Of a stretch of DNA of 64,000 nt, positions 45,999-56,005 are shown piece by piece (positions within the stretch are counted from its first letter, which is position 1; each line of letters opens with the position of its first letter). The DNA is taken from positions 28,213-92,212 of the forward strand of contig VGDT01000006.1 of assembly GCA_016869595.1 (NCBI GenBank), given 5' to 3'. Source of the DNA: Alphaproteobacteria bacterium (GTDB lineage Bacteria > Pseudomonadota > Alphaproteobacteria > Rhizobiales > Beijerinckiaceae). Both the position numbers and the translations under genes were made by a program. The notes beneath the pieces were generated by a model. That model ran no database searches and was not told where the DNA came from. It saw nothing but the letters and a program-made list of their open reading frames with translations.

Positions 45999-46502
45999 AT
46001 GAACTCGACCGTCACCGCCAAGGCTACGCTTAAGGGGACGGCCTTAAAAGAGGGAGACATAGCGCCCGCTTTCGATCTCCCGGGGGCGGGAGGAGAAAAG
46101 CTGTCTCTTGCAGCGCTCAAAGGCAAGAAAGTCGTCCTCTATTTCTACCCTAAGGACGACACCTCGGGCTGCACCAAGGAAGCCATAGATTTCAATGGGC
46201 TGCGCGACAAATTTGCGAAAGCGAAGACCGTGGTCGTCGGCATGTCGCCCGATCCGATCAAAAGCCACGACAAGTTTCGGGCGAAATATGAGTTGGCGCT
46301 GCCGCTCGCGTCGGATGAGAAAAAAGAGACGCTCAACGCCTATGGCGTCTGGGTCGAGAAGAGCATGTACGGCCGCAAATATATGGGCGTCGAGCGCACC
46401 ACGGTGCTGATCGGCGCCGATGGCCGCATCGCCAAAATGTGGCGCAAGGTGAAGGTGCCGGGGCACGCCGAAGAAGTTTTGGCTGCAGCGAAGGCGCTGT
46501 AG
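45999..46502 (+). CDS. bcp: Bcp-type thioredoxin-dependent peroxiredoxin, one-cysteine
   Basis: 167 aa, bacterioferritin comigratory protein family. The peroxidatic Cys58 is in YPKDDTSGCTKEA. In E. coli Bcp a resolving cysteine follows five residues later; here that position is not Cys and the protein has no other cysteine, so it must use an external thiol. AAGGAAGG lies upstream of ATG 45999, which is preferred over 45978. It reduces hydroperoxides. Confidence 0.94.
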   Translation: MNSTVTAKATLKGTALKEGDIAPAFDLPGAGGEKLSLAALKGKKVVLYFYPKDDTSGCTKEAIDFNGLRDKFAKAKTVVVGMSPDPIKSHDKFRAKYELALPLASDEKKETLNAYGVWVEKSMYGRKYMGVERTTVLIGADGRIAKMWRKVKVPGHAEEVLAAAKAL

Positions 46503-46524
46503 GCGCCTGCCCGCAGCCGTAACC

Positions 46525-47472
46525 TCAGTTGTGGTCGTGCTCGGCCGGAGGAGCGGCGTCGGCCGGCGCGGCCGCGCCCAACCCCTGTTTGGCGATGAGC
46601 CTCGCCATATCGTCAGATCCCTTCTTGGCCGCGGCGAGATCCGGCTTCGCCGCCAGCGCCGCGTCATAATCGGACTTCGCGCGGACGAAGTCTTTCTTGG
46701 CGCGCCAGGCATTGGCGCGGTTGACCAACGCCCCGACATAGTGGGCGTCGATTTTTAGCGCCGCGTCGAAGTCGGCGATCGCCTCGTCGAATTCACCCTT
46801 GGCGTAGTGGCAGGCGCCGCGACCGTTGCGCGCCGCCGCGAGTTTGGGATCGCGTTTGGCCGCTTCAGAAAAGGCGCTAATGGCGCGCTCGTGATCGCCC
46901 TTCGCATGATGCAGAGCGCCAGCCGTGACAAGCGGCGCAGTAGCCTTTGGGTCGGCTTTCGCCGCCTCTTCGAGATCGGCAAGGGCCTTTTCGACGTCGC
47001 CCCTTGCGCGCCAGATATGGGCGCGCGCGAGAAGCGCCGCGGCGTTCTTCTTGTCGAGGGCGATGGCCCGACCGTAATCGGCGAGCGCGCTGTCGAGATC
47101 GCCCTTGGCGTGATGCGCGGCGCCGCGCGCGGCTATAACCACCGACGATTTCGGCTCGATCTCCAGGGCTTTGGCGAAATCGTCGAGCGCGTGCGCATAG
47201 TCGCCCTTCGCCTGATAGGCGCCGGCGCGATTGACGTAGGCCGCCGCCTTATTGTGCGGGGTCTCCTTTTCGATCTCCTGAATGACCTGCGTGCATCCGG
47301 CGATGCGCGCATCGGGATCTTGAGCCCGGCATTGTCCCCAGCCTGGGCTGACGCCGCCGCCTTTATGCGCGGCTAGAGCTGGCGCGCCGATAAGCGCCGA
47401 GGCGATGATAAGAGTCGCTGGAAACCGCGCCCGCGCGGCCGCTCGCGCAGCGGAACTGAAAGGTTCATGCAT
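46525..47472 (-). CDS. Exported tetratricopeptide repeat protein
   Basis: 315 aa. Signal peptide (about 1-34, ending APALAA) followed by six 34-residue TPR units (about 78-285), the first beginning AAAYVNRAGAYQAKGDYAHA. A Pro/Ala-rich tail ends AEHDHN. TPR arrays bind other proteins; the partner is unknown. Convergent with bcp. Confidence 0.9.
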   Translation of the reverse strand: MHEPFSSAARAAARARFPATLIIASALIGAPALAAHKGGGVSPGWGQCRAQDPDARIAGCTQVIQEIEKETPHNKAAAYVNRAGAYQAKGDYAHALDDFAKALEIEPKSSVVIAARGAAHHAKGDLDSALADYGRAIALDKKNAAALLARAHIWRARGDVEKALADLEEAAKADPKATAPLVTAGALHHAKGDHERAISAFSEAAKRDPKLAAARNGRGACHYAKGEFDEAIADFDAALKIDAHYVGALVNRANAWRAKKDFVRAKSDYDAALAAKPDLAAAKKGSDDMARLIAKQGLGAAAPADAAPPAEHDHN

Positions 47473-47560
47473 GTGTTGGACGTGGCTCCCTGATAGAGTG
47501 GCGGCGGCATGCTACCGTAAGAGGCGCCGCCCGCAACTGGGAAATGTTGCTTATGTGACA

Positions 47561-47606
47561 GCCCAGCCTGTCCGGTTCGCAACCCGCAATTGTGGCCAGG
47601 CTGGGC
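47561..47606. other. Structured intergenic segment before rnd
   Basis: Perfect 10-bp arms GCCCAGCCTG and CAGGCTGGGC are separated by 26 bases, in the 220-base gap between divergent genes. A second hairpin (GGCGGC with GCCGCC) lies at about 47502-47532. It may be a leader of rnd or a small RNA; I cannot name it. Confidence 0.45.
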
Positions 47607-47692
47607 CGGATGCAGCCAAGGCACGCTGAAGCGTCTCCAATGCCGCTTAAGGACTTCAGACTCGGAACAAAAACGTCTAAAACAAAAATCAA

Positions 47693-48865
47693 ATGAGTCT
47701 TCTTACCACCAAGGCCGAACTGACTGCGGTCTGCGACCGCTTCGCTCAGCATCCCTTCGTTACAGTCGACACCGAGTTCTTGCGCGAGACGACATTCTGG
47801 CCGCGGGTATGCGTCATCCAGCTCGCATCGCCGGAAGAGGCAGTGGCGATCGACGCCCTCGCCGAGGACCTCGATCTGGCGCCGTTTTTCGAGCTGATGG
47901 CCAATCCCGACGTCGTCAAAGTGTTCCACGCCGCCCGTCAGGACCTCGAGATCATCTGGCGCCTCGCGCGACTCATTCCTGCGCCGCTTTTCGACACGCA
48001 GGTCGCGGCGATGGTCTGCGGATTCGGCGAGCAGGCCTCCTATCTTGAGCTGGTTAAAGCGATCACGCGCGCCAATCTCGACAAATCTTCGCGTTTCACC
48101 GACTGGTCGCGCCGTCCGCTGTCGGACGCGCAGATCGACTACGCCATCGCCGACGTCACCCATCTTCGCGACATTTACTCGGCGCTCCGTGCGCGGCTCG
48201 AACGCTCCAATCGCCTCGAATGGCTCGCGGACGAGATGCAGACCCTCACCTCGCCCGCGACCTACGAACAGCATCCCGAAAACGCCTGGGAGCGGCTACG
48301 CCATCGCGCGCGCAAGCCGCGCGACCTCGCCGCGCTCATGGAGCTTGCGGCCTGGCGCGAATTGGAGGCGCAAACACGCGACGTGCCGCGTTCGCGCGTT
48401 TTGAAGGACGAGGTGCTCCTGGAAATCGCGCAAGCCGCGCCTCGCTCGATCGAAGCGCTCGGCAATTTGCGCTCCTTTCCAAAGGGCATGGAACGCTCCC
48501 GCGCGGGGGCGGACATCATCGCCGCGGTGGAGCGCGGCGTCGCGCGCGACCCGACGACAGTCCCGCGCATCGAGCGCGACCGACGAAACTCGAACGGCGC
48601 GACAGTCGAGCTGCTCAAGGTCTTATTGCGTCAGGTGGCGGAAGAGACGGGCGTGGCCGCCAAAATGATCGCGACCGTCGACGACCTCGAAGCCATCGCC
48701 CAGGACGATGACGCCGACGTCCAGGCGCTTAAAGGTTGGCGCCGCGCGATCTTCGGCGAAAAGGCTCTAGAACTGAAACGTGGGCGGCTCGCGCTGGCGG
48801 TGGAAAATGGCCGGGTCGTGACGTTTGACTGGCAAGAGGCGGCCGAGCGCGCAACTGTTGAATAA
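47693..48865 (+). CDS. rnd: Ribonuclease D
   Basis: 390 aa. DEDD exonuclease domain with D26 and E28 (VDTEFLRE), Asp in [10 protein letters not shown], and the final Tyr/Asp in [14 protein letters not shown]. An HRDC domain follows (about 215-290, [31 protein letters not shown]). It trims the 3' ends of tRNA and other stable RNAs. In related genomes rnd lies next to ppx and aspS; here it is separated from ppx by four genes. Confidence 0.95.
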   Translation: MSLLTTKAELTAVCDRFAQHPFVTVDTEFLRETTFWPRVCVIQLASPEEAVAIDALAEDLDLAPFFELMANPDVVKVFHAARQDLEIIWRLARLIPAPLFDTQVAAMVCGFGEQASYLELVKAITRANLDKSSRFTDWSRRPLSDAQIDYAIADVTHLRDIYSALRARLERSNRLEWLADEMQTLTSPATYEQHPENAWERLRHRARKPRDLAALMELAAWRELEAQTRDVPRSRVLKDEVLLEIAQAAPRSIEALGNLRSFPKGMERSRAGADIIAAVERGVARDPTTVPRIERDRRNSNGATVELLKVLLRQVAEETGVAAKMIATVDDLEAIAQDDDADVQALKGWRRAIFGEKALELKRGRLALAVENGRVVTFDWQEAAERATVE

Positions 48866-49109
48866 TATGGGGATTTTTTATACCGCAGCGCAAAAAATAG
48901 TCATTTCCAGGCGCCTGCCGACGTTGCGATGACCAAAATTTTAGCCTACAAAAAACTGATTGAATTTCATTAACTTAAAAAGTTTTTATCCTGCTTTTTT
49001 GCGCTGCATTATTGTCTCGGTGCAGTGCAGTATCCACCTTTCGGTTCGAGCGAGACGCGCTGGCTCATGCCGTTCGCGCGCCTTTGCTTCGAAGATGGAA
49101 AGGAAAGAC

Positions 49110-49499
49110 ATGACCACAGGAAAACGAATTGTCGCGGCGGCGTTCGGCGGAGCGCTGTGCCTTGCAACAAGCTCGGGCCTGTCCGCCGCCGACGCTTCCG
49201 TGACCATGAAGCCACTCATGGCGGCAAGCTTTGACGCCGGGTCAAAGCATGTCGTGAGTTATTTCGCCTCCGGCGAGAACGGCTGCCGTCTGACGATGAT
49301 GGTGATCGATTCAGCGCTGGACGAGGAGGCGACGCCCGCGACCCAGGCGACGAGGCTTGTCGTCACCGTCGCGGATGGGAAGGCCGCGCATTTCGACTCG
49401 GCGGTAGGCAGCTCCTTGCGCTTCAGTTGCGCTCAGGGCGCCGAAACCATGCGAGTGGACAAGATCAACCGGGTCGCCGCCCACCCCGCGGCCGAATAA
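49110..49499 (+). CDS. Small exported protein of unknown function
   Basis: 129 aa from ATG 49110, with GGAAAGGAAAG just upstream. A signal peptide ends about SGLSAAD. The mature part has two cysteines (NGCRLTMM and RFSCAQG). Relatives occur as hypothetical proteins in Hyphomicrobiales as far as I recall; no function is known. The 244 bases before it are AT-rich and contain its likely promoter, but I cannot place boxes with confidence. Confidence 0.75.
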   Translation: MTTGKRIVAAAFGGALCLATSSGLSAADASVTMKPLMAASFDAGSKHVVSYFASGENGCRLTMMVIDSALDEEATPATQATRLVVTVADGKAAHFDSAVGSSLRFSCAQGAETMRVDKINRVAAHPAAE

Positions 49500-49642
49500 T
49501 CGTTTTGCGATGCGGCGACGCCTACGGCGCCGCCGCATCGTGGCTCTATCGAAACCCTGGAATTGGCCACGGCTGGCCTTTGCGTCTGCCGCGGCGCTCG
49601 TGACTATGGTTGCGAATAAGACCAGTTCCAGGGAGGGTGAAG

Positions 49643-50008
49643 ATGTCCAGCCTATATGACCGATTGGGCGGGGAAGGCGCAGTCAACGCGGCCGTCGAGC
49701 TTTTCTATCGCAAAGTCCTTGCGGATGGCCGGATCGCGCATTTCTTCGACGGCGTCGACATGGAAGAGCAGATCGCCAAGCAGAAGGCATTTCTGACGAT
49801 GGCGTTCGGCGGACCCAACAATTACACCGGCGCCGACATGCGCAAAGCGCATAAGCGCCTTGTCGAAAAGGGTCTCAACGATTCGCACGTCGATGCGGTG
49901 ATCGAAAATCTCAACTATACGCTGCGCGACCTCGGCGTTCCCGAAAAGGAAGTGAAAGAAGTCGCCGATCTCGCCAATTCAGTGCGCGACGACGTGCTCA
50001 ATCGATAG
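49643..50008 (+). CDS. Group 1 truncated haemoglobin
   Basis: 121 aa, full length for the two-over-two globin family: LYDRLGGEGAV, B10 Tyr22, FLTMAFGGPNNYTG and proximal His70 in MRKAHKRL. GGGAGGGTGA precedes ATG 49643. Such globins bind O2 and NO; several detoxify NO when given electrons. The next gene on the same strand encodes a 2Fe-2S/FAD reductase, a plausible electron donor, but the 118-base gap holds a repeat. Confidence 0.93.
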   Translation: MSSLYDRLGGEGAVNAAVELFYRKVLADGRIAHFFDGVDMEEQIAKQKAFLTMAFGGPNNYTGADMRKAHKRLVEKGLNDSHVDAVIENLNYTLRDLGVPEKEVKEVADLANSVRDDVLNR

Positions 50009-50122
50009 AGCGCGCCGCGAAAAAGTGGGAACCGGGCTTTTGCGTAAAGCGCGCTCTACACCATTAAAATCGATCAACTTATCTGCGTTCAGGCGAGTCC
50101 GCCTGAACGCAGCGTGATCTAG
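50007..50122 (-). repeat. Interspersed repeat A, full copy 3
   Basis: Full-length 116-base element between the globin and reductase genes. On the minus strand it has the hairpin (GCTGCGTTCAGGCG with CGCCTGAACGCAG), GATCGATTTTAATGG, GAGCGCGCTTTACGC and CCCGGTTCCCACTTTTTCGC. It begins at the globin stop codon and ends four bases before the reductase GTG start. In the conserved frame it reads NADKLIDFNGVERALRKSP. Confidence 0.9.
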
Positions 50123-50126
50123 TCTC

Positions 50127-51089
50127 GTGACACTGATCAGGCGCGAGGGTCGCGCGGTCGATGTTGCGCCCGGTGAAACTGTGCTTGAAGCGCTGCTTCG
50201 CGCGGGCATAGACGCGCCGTATTCGTGCCGCGCCGGCAATTGTCAGAGCTGCATGCATCGGGCGATTGACGGCGCGCCGCCGGCCGAATCTCAGTCCGGG
50301 TTGACCGACGCGCAAAAGGCGATGGGCTATTTTCTGCCCTGCATATGCCGGCCCTCGACACCCCTGACGATTCTGCGCCCCGATGATCTCGGCGCGAATT
50401 TTGAGGCGGTCGTTCAGGCGATCGATTCGCTGAGCGACGACATCGTGCGGTTACGGGTCGAGGCTGAGGGATTCGCCTATCGGCCAGGTCAGTTCATCGA
50501 GCTCAGCGCCAGCGAAGCCCTCAAGCGCCATTATTCGCTTGCAAGCCACCCTGATGAGGACCCTTTCCTCGAAATGCACATTCGCCTCCATCAGGACGGG
50601 CGAATGAGCCGTCACTTGGCGGAAAACTTGCAACCCGGCGACAAGATGCATGTCGCAGGACCCTCGGGCTCGTGTTTTTACGAGGGCGTGAACCTGGATC
50701 AGCCGATGCTGCTGATCGGCGCAGGCACGGGTCTCTCGCCGATTTACGGCGTGCTGCGCGACGCGCTTCACAAAGGCCATCGCGGGCCGATCCGGCTTTA
50801 TCACGGCGCGCGCAGCCACAAAGGCTTGTATCTTTCTGACGAATTGCAGGCGCTGTCGCATGCGCGCGACAATTTCAACTATCGTCCCTGCGCATTCGAT
50901 CCGTCAGCGCCGCATGGCGGCGACGTCGCGGCGACGGCGCTCGAAGCGGAGCAAAGCGTCTCGGAGGCCGCGATTTTTCTGTGCGGCGGCGAGAATTTGG
51001 TGAAGCGCTTGAAACGCGAATTGTTCATGCGCGGCGCGAGCCTGAAGAACATCCGGTCGGACGCCTTCACGCCAGCGCCAGCGCGCTGA
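50127..51089 (+). CDS. 2Fe-2S ferredoxin / FAD-NAD(P) reductase
   Basis: 320 aa. Plant-type ferredoxin domain (about 1-85) with cluster cysteines C34, C39, C42 and C72 (CRAGNCQSC...C). Then an FNR domain with the FAD motif RHYSLAS and the NAD(P) motif GAGTGLSPIYG. This is the layout of oxygenase reductases such as MmoC, benzoate and phenol hydroxylase reductases. No oxygenase gene is nearby; the truncated haemoglobin gene directly upstream is a candidate partner. It starts with GTG, with no clear ribosome binding site because repeat A ends just before it. Confidence 0.92.
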   Translation: MTLIRREGRAVDVAPGETVLEALLRAGIDAPYSCRAGNCQSCMHRAIDGAPPAESQSGLTDAQKAMGYFLPCICRPSTPLTILRPDDLGANFEAVVQAIDSLSDDIVRLRVEAEGFAYRPGQFIELSASEALKRHYSLASHPDEDPFLEMHIRLHQDGRMSRHLAENLQPGDKMHVAGPSGSCFYEGVNLDQPMLLIGAGTGLSPIYGVLRDALHKGHRGPIRLYHGARSHKGLYLSDELQALSHARDNFNYRPCAFDPSAPHGGDVAATALEAEQSVSEAAIFLCGGENLVKRLKRELFMRGASLKNIRSDAFTPAPAR

Positions 51090-51098
51090 TCGCCGCCG

Positions 51099-52142
51099 CT
51101 AATGCGATAGGAATTTGAACGGCTCGGCCGGAACGAATTTATCCGAGACCTCGCCAGAAAGGATCGGATTGCCAACCAGATCGAGCTTCGCCGGTTTGGC
51201 GCCCGGTTCGAGCTTCAGTTTCGTCAGCTCCACCCAAAAAATCGCGGGGTTGAGCGTCGGCTCGAAATAATAGAGGCGATCCTTGATATCGGTGACAGAG
51301 CGCCATCGCGTCGAGGCGATGTTGGGCTCCTGCGGCGTGGAGATCCCAAGCGGCACCGAGACGTTTCGAATGATGGAAAAAACGCTGGCGATTGCAACGC
51401 GCCTGTCCTCGACTTTCGGCGTCGCGTTTAAGTTCCAACTGGCGCGGGCGAAGCGATCGGACGCCCGATGCGTGCCAGGAAGGAAATTCGACCCGCCGAT
51501 CTCGACCCAATAGGTGTTGAGCGCAAGCTGCTGATCGAAGGGCGGCGAATTGGTCATCACCGTGTATTTGCGGTCGTGATGGATGACGAGTTTTCCGCCC
51601 AGATATTCGAGGATGGCGCTGTCGCCCGATTGATCGGCGAGCGCCATATGGCTTGCCGCTTTCACGCCGCCGGGAAGATCGGGCGCGACGATCGCAAAAG
51701 GCTCCTTTTGCAGCGCTTTCACCGCATCGGCGACGGTGGCGTAATTGTCGAGGACATATTGCGTCCAGCCGCCAACGGAAAGCAGCGGCTTCTTCGAGGC
51801 TTTCGGGTCTCCGTAATCCGCCTCGGCAAGATAGAGAAGATTAGCTGCGAGGCCCGCCTCATTCATGCCTTCAGCCGTCGCGGCGTCGTAAAAATCGGCG
51901 ATGAGCGAACCATATTTTGACGTCCATTTAATCGAACCGGGACCAACGCCGCCGTCGCGCGCCATGCCGCGCGGAAACGACCACAGGTTTGTTCGCGGAT
52001 CGACGTCCCAATCCATCGTCCGGCCGACGACATAGTCCTTGTCGGCGGTCCCATAGAGCACGCGAGTGCAGGCGTCAGCGCTCGCGCTCATCAATGCCAG
52101 CGCGACGCCGGCCAGAGGCCATTTCGCAAATGTCCTTTTCAC
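51099..52142 (-). CDS. Exported linear amide C-N hydrolase (choloylglycine hydrolase family)
   Basis: 347 aa, Ntn-hydrolase fold. After a signal peptide the mature protein should begin with the nucleophile Cys25 (ADACTRVLYG). Other conserved residues are GRTMDWD, EGMNEAGLAANLLYL and the Asn/Arg region later. Family members are penicillin V acylases, bile salt hydrolases and, in Proteobacteria, acyl-homoserine lactone acylases. The exported location would suit degradation of signals or amide compounds, but the substrate cannot be told. It follows ppx on the same strand. Confidence 0.9.
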   Translation of the reverse strand: MKRTFAKWPLAGVALALMSASADACTRVLYGTADKDYVVGRTMDWDVDPRTNLWSFPRGMARDGGVGPGSIKWTSKYGSLIADFYDAATAEGMNEAGLAANLLYLAEADYGDPKASKKPLLSVGGWTQYVLDNYATVADAVKALQKEPFAIVAPDLPGGVKAASHMALADQSGDSAILEYLGGKLVIHHDRKYTVMTNSPPFDQQLALNTYWVEIGGSNFLPGTHRASDRFARASWNLNATPKVEDRRVAIASVFSIIRNVSVPLGISTPQEPNIASTRWRSVTDIKDRLYYFEPTLNPAIFWVELTKLKLEPGAKPAKLDLVGNPILSGEVSDKFVPAEPFKFLSH

Positions 52143-52195
52143 GTCGAATTCCCTTCACATCTAATCGAGTCTTAAAATATAGAGGCCTCGCGCCT

Positions 52196-53722
52196 TCACG
52201 GCGCAATTTCGATCTGCGCGTCGACGCCCATGAGCTTGCCGAGCGCCTTCAAACGATTGAGCACACGCTCGCTCGCAAGATCGGCGTAAGCTTGCGGCAA
52301 GGTGAGCGTCGCCGCGCGATCGCAGACCAGCAGGCGCGTGCGCGGCAGCACGCCGGGCATCGACGCCGACAATAAATAGGCGACGCGCATCAGCGCTCCG
52401 AGAATGCGAGCCCGCGCAAAAAGACGCGTGGTCAGCAGCGTGCGCAAATCAGAAAGACCCTCCGCCCCATCGAGCCCTTCGTGACGAAATACGATCGCGA
52501 GCGAGAGAAACGCGCGGCCGGGATGGTCGATGGCGACAAAAGGTCCCTGCGTCACGATATTCATGGCGCGCTGCGCGCGATATTCGGGATGGGCGCGCCA
52601 TGCGATGTCGGAGAGCAGGCAGGCGGCGTGGCGCAGGCGGCGCTCCTCATCCGTTTCATCGATTCCGCTTTTGTCCATATAGGCGTCGGTCCAATCGATG
52701 AGCTCGTCGCCGTAGCCCGGCGCGCGGGCGAATGTCGTTTCCAGTTCGCGCGTCGCCGCGAGCAACGGATCGATGCGCCGCTCGGCCGACGGCAGGCGCT
52801 CATACAACATGCCTTCGCGAACGCCGGCGGCGGAGATGACGATCTCGCGAGGCTTGGCGCGACGGATGATCTCATCGAGGACGATCGCGCCATAGGCGAG
52901 CAACGGCCGACGCGCCGCCGAGACGACGTTGATGTCTTCGAGCGCCTCGCTGTCGATGTGTTCGACGAGCGCGGCGAAATCGGCGGCTTCGCTCGTCTGG
53001 ATGCGGTAATGATGCATCACGCCGAGCGGATAGTTGCGCTGACGCATGTGAAGCTTCGCGAGCGAGCGCCATGTTCCGCCCACTGCGTAAAAAGTGCGGC
53101 CCTTGAGATGTTCGATGGGCTTGGCGTCGGCGAGAGCCTTGCGGGCGATGCGCGTTGCCTCTCGCATGGAGCGCCGAGAGGCGTCCATTAAGGCCAGTCC
53201 GCCGAGCGGCAAAGTGACGCCCTTGCCGAGCGTCTCCTTGTGGACGTCGATCAATTCAAGCGAACCGCCGCCGAGATCGCCGACGACGCCATCGGGCTCG
53301 TGAATTGCTGAAACAACGCCATGGGCGGAAAGCTCCGCCTCCCGACGTCCGGACAGCAGGGAAATGTCGCGCTGAATGGCGTCGCGCGCCGCTTCGAGAA
53401 ACACTGTGCCATTTTTGGCTTCGCGCACCGCGGCCGTGGCGATCACCTCAATGTCGTCGACGCCCATCGTTTCGCATAGCGCACGATAGCGGCGCAGAGC
53501 CTTCAGCGCTTTGTCTATGCCATCGTCCGGCAGCCGCCCTGTCGTGACGACGCTCTTGCCGAGCCCGCACATCGCCTTTTCATTAAAGATCGGGGTCAGC
53601 GCGCGGGCGAGCGCCTGATAAGCGACGAGACGCACCGAATTCGAGCCGATATCGACGATGGCGACTGGTTTCGGCGCGGAGTCGGAGCGCTGCGTCAGAT
53701 GACGCCGCAGCTTCTCAAGCAT
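52196..53722 (-). CDS. ppx: Exopolyphosphatase / pppGpp phosphohydrolase
   Basis: 508 aa, Ppx/GppA family. ASKHA ATP-fold motifs [14 protein letters not shown] and [15 protein letters not shown]; the C-terminal half is the HD-like Ppx domain ([20 protein letters not shown]). It degrades polyphosphate or pppGpp. Its start overlaps the ppk1 stop by eight bases, so synthesis and breakdown enzymes are coupled in one operon. Confidence 0.95.
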   Translation of the reverse strand: MLEKLRRHLTQRSDSAPKPVAIVDIGSNSVRLVAYQALARALTPIFNEKAMCGLGKSVVTTGRLPDDGIDKALKALRRYRALCETMGVDDIEVIATAAVREAKNGTVFLEAARDAIQRDISLLSGRREAELSAHGVVSAIHEPDGVVGDLGGGSLELIDVHKETLGKGVTLPLGGLALMDASRRSMREATRIARKALADAKPIEHLKGRTFYAVGGTWRSLAKLHMRQRNYPLGVMHHYRIQTSEAADFAALVEHIDSEALEDINVVSAARRPLLAYGAIVLDEIIRRAKPREIVISAAGVREGMLYERLPSAERRIDPLLAATRELETTFARAPGYGDELIDWTDAYMDKSGIDETDEERRLRHAACLLSDIAWRAHPEYRAQRAMNIVTQGPFVAIDHPGRAFLSLAIVFRHEGLDGAEGLSDLRTLLTTRLFARARILGALMRVAYLLSASMPGVLPRTRLLVCDRAATLTLPQAYADLASERVLNRLKALGKLMGVDAQIEIAP

Positions 53723-55952
53723 TCTGGCCGCGCTTCTGCAGCGAGCGCGGCCGCCAGTCCTTCAGAGACTTGCCACGACCCGAGAGCGAAGGATTGGTCA
53801 TGAAATATTTATGCGCGTTGAATCGCTCCTCGCCTTCCGGCGGAACGATGCGCAGAGAGGAGCCGTCTGGCAGCACGCGATAGCTCTGCTCATTGTCAAT
53901 CAGATTGGCGAGCATGATCTGATCAAGGATCTGCTGATGCACGGTCGGATTGACGATCGGCATCATCGCCTCGACACGGCGATCAAGATTGCGCGGCATC
54001 AGGTCGGCGGAAGAAATGTAGACATGCGCGCGTGGATTCGGCAATGCATTGCCGCCGCCAAAGGCGTAGACGCGCGCATGTTCGAGAAAGCGGCCGACGA
54101 TCGACTTCACGCGAATATTGTCGGAGAGCCCAGGAACGCCCGGCCGCAGACAGCAGATGCCGCGAATGATGAGTTCGATCGACACGCCCGCCTGCGAGGC
54201 GGCATAAAGCGCGTCGATGATTTCGGGATCGACGAGCGCGTTGCATTTGCCCCAGATGACGCCGGGCTTGCCCGCCTTCACGAAGGCGATTTCCTGCTCG
54301 ATGTGCTCGAGAAGCTTCTTCTTGAGCGAAATCGGCGAGACCGACATGCGCTCAAGTCCGGCAGGTTCCGCATAGCCGGTGATGTAATTGAAGATGCGCG
54401 AAATATCCCGTCCGATCGCCGGATCGGCGGTGAACACCGAGATGTCTGTGTAGATGCGCGCCGTCACCGGATGGTAATTGCCGGTGCCGACATGGCAGTA
54501 GGTGACGAGGCCCGAACCTTCCCGGCGCACAACGAGCGACAGTTTGGCGTGCGTCTTGAGCTCAATAAAGCCAAAAACCACTTGCGCCCCTGCGCGCTCA
54601 AGATCGCGCGCCCAGCGAATGTTCGCCTCCTCGTCGAAACGCGCCTTAAGTTCAACGAGCGCCGTGACGGATTTGCCCGCCTCCGCCGCCTCCACAAGCG
54701 CGCGCACGATCGGGCTGTTGTTAGAGGTCCGGTAGAGCGTCTGTTTGATGGCGATGACGTTGGGGTCGCGCGCCGCCTGTTGCAGGAACTGCACCACCAC
54801 GTCGAAAGATTCGTAAGGGTGATGGACCGCGAGATCCTTCTGCTTGATCGCGAGGAAACAATCGCCGCCATTATCGCGCACCCGCTCCGGAAAACGCGGA
54901 TTATAGGGCTTGAATTTCAGGTCCGGCCGATCGAGCGCAACGAGTTCGGAGAGATCGTTGAGCGCCAACATGCCGTCGATCTCGAAGGTTTCCGGCTCGT
55001 TGACGTCGAGCTCCTCCGCGACGAGGGCGCGCAAAGTCGCGGGCATATCGGCCGCGACCTCAAGCCGGATCACCGAACCGCGCCGGCGCCGTTTCAAGGC
55101 CGTCTCGAAGAGCAGCACGAGGTCTTCGGCTTCTTCTTCGACTTCGAGATCGCTGTCGCGGATGACCCGGAAGAGCCCCTGCCCGCGCAGCAGATAACCG
55201 GGGAAAAGCCGCTGCGCGTTCATGGCGATCAGCGTTTCGAGCAGCATGAAGCGTTCGCGTCCTGCGCCCTTTGTCGTCGGCAGACGCACGAAGCGTTCGA
55301 TCTTCGGCGGCAGACGGACAAGCGCCTGCAGCGTCTTGCGATCCCCCGGCCGCACGAGTTCGAGCGCCAAGGTGAAGCCAAGATTGGGAATGAAGGGAAA
55401 CGGATGCGCGGGATCGACCGCAAGCGGCGTCAGCACCGGGAAGACCCGGCTGAGGAAGTAATCCTCAAGCCACTCGCGGTCCGCCTTGGAGACGTCGGCT
55501 GGCTCGACGATGACGATTCCGACTTCTTCGATTTCCGCTCGAAGCTCGCGCCATCGCCGCAGTTGCTCGCTCGTTAGAAGCGTGACGCGCTCGGTAATCT
55601 TCGTCAGCTGCTCGGCGGGCGTCAGCCCGTCCTCGGATCGCGCGGTGACGCCGGAGCGCACCTGGCCACGCAGGCCCGCGACGCGCACCATGAAGAATTC
55701 ATCGAGATTATTGGCGGAGATCGACAGAAAGCGCAGTTGCTCAAGCAGCGGGTGATTGCGGTTGGAGGCCTCCTCCAGCACGCGGCGATTGAACTCGAGC
55801 CACGACAATTCTCGATTGATGAAGCGTTGCGGCGAAGCCGCAAGCTTGGCGGGATCCTCAACGAGGATCTCATCTGCGCGATCCATGACGTCGATATCGG
55901 CGCCCGTGCGCTCGGCTGCGAGCTGATCCTGAATGTGCGGTTTCATTTCCAT
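53715..55952 (-). CDS. ppk1: Polyphosphate kinase 1
   Basis: 745 aa, full length. N-terminal [20 protein letters not shown], head domain, then the autophosphorylated His in [17 protein letters not shown] and the second active-site His in [10 protein letters not shown]. It makes polyphosphate from ATP at the membrane. It lies downstream of hdaA (53 bases) and is coupled to ppx. Confidence 0.97.
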   Translation of the reverse strand: MEMKPHIQDQLAAERTGADIDVMDRADEILVEDPAKLAASPQRFINRELSWLEFNRRVLEEASNRNHPLLEQLRFLSISANNLDEFFMVRVAGLRGQVRSGVTARSEDGLTPAEQLTKITERVTLLTSEQLRRWRELRAEIEEVGIVIVEPADVSKADREWLEDYFLSRVFPVLTPLAVDPAHPFPFIPNLGFTLALELVRPGDRKTLQALVRLPPKIERFVRLPTTKGAGRERFMLLETLIAMNAQRLFPGYLLRGQGLFRVIRDSDLEVEEEAEDLVLLFETALKRRRRGSVIRLEVAADMPATLRALVAEELDVNEPETFEIDGMLALNDLSELVALDRPDLKFKPYNPRFPERVRDNGGDCFLAIKQKDLAVHHPYESFDVVVQFLQQAARDPNVIAIKQTLYRTSNNSPIVRALVEAAEAGKSVTALVELKARFDEEANIRWARDLERAGAQVVFGFIELKTHAKLSLVVRREGSGLVTYCHVGTGNYHPVTARIYTDISVFTADPAIGRDISRIFNYITGYAEPAGLERMSVSPISLKKKLLEHIEQEIAFVKAGKPGVIWGKCNALVDPEIIDALYAASQAGVSIELIIRGICCLRPGVPGLSDNIRVKSIVGRFLEHARVYAFGGGNALPNPRAHVYISSADLMPRNLDRRVEAMMPIVNPTVHQQILDQIMLANLIDNEQSYRVLPDGSSLRIVPPEGEERFNAHKYFMTNPSLSGRGKSLKDWRPRSLQKRGQNA

Positions 55953-56005
55953 TTCCGGTCCCAGCCATCATGCCACAGGCTCGCGCGGCGAAGAAAGCCT
56001 TGGCC

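Noticed and set aside
47597..47630. Possible SRP (4.5S) RNA gene
   Set aside because: Only scattered similarity to the helix 8 region; the conserved GGAAGGAAGCA core is absent and the flanks do not pair as in SRP RNA.
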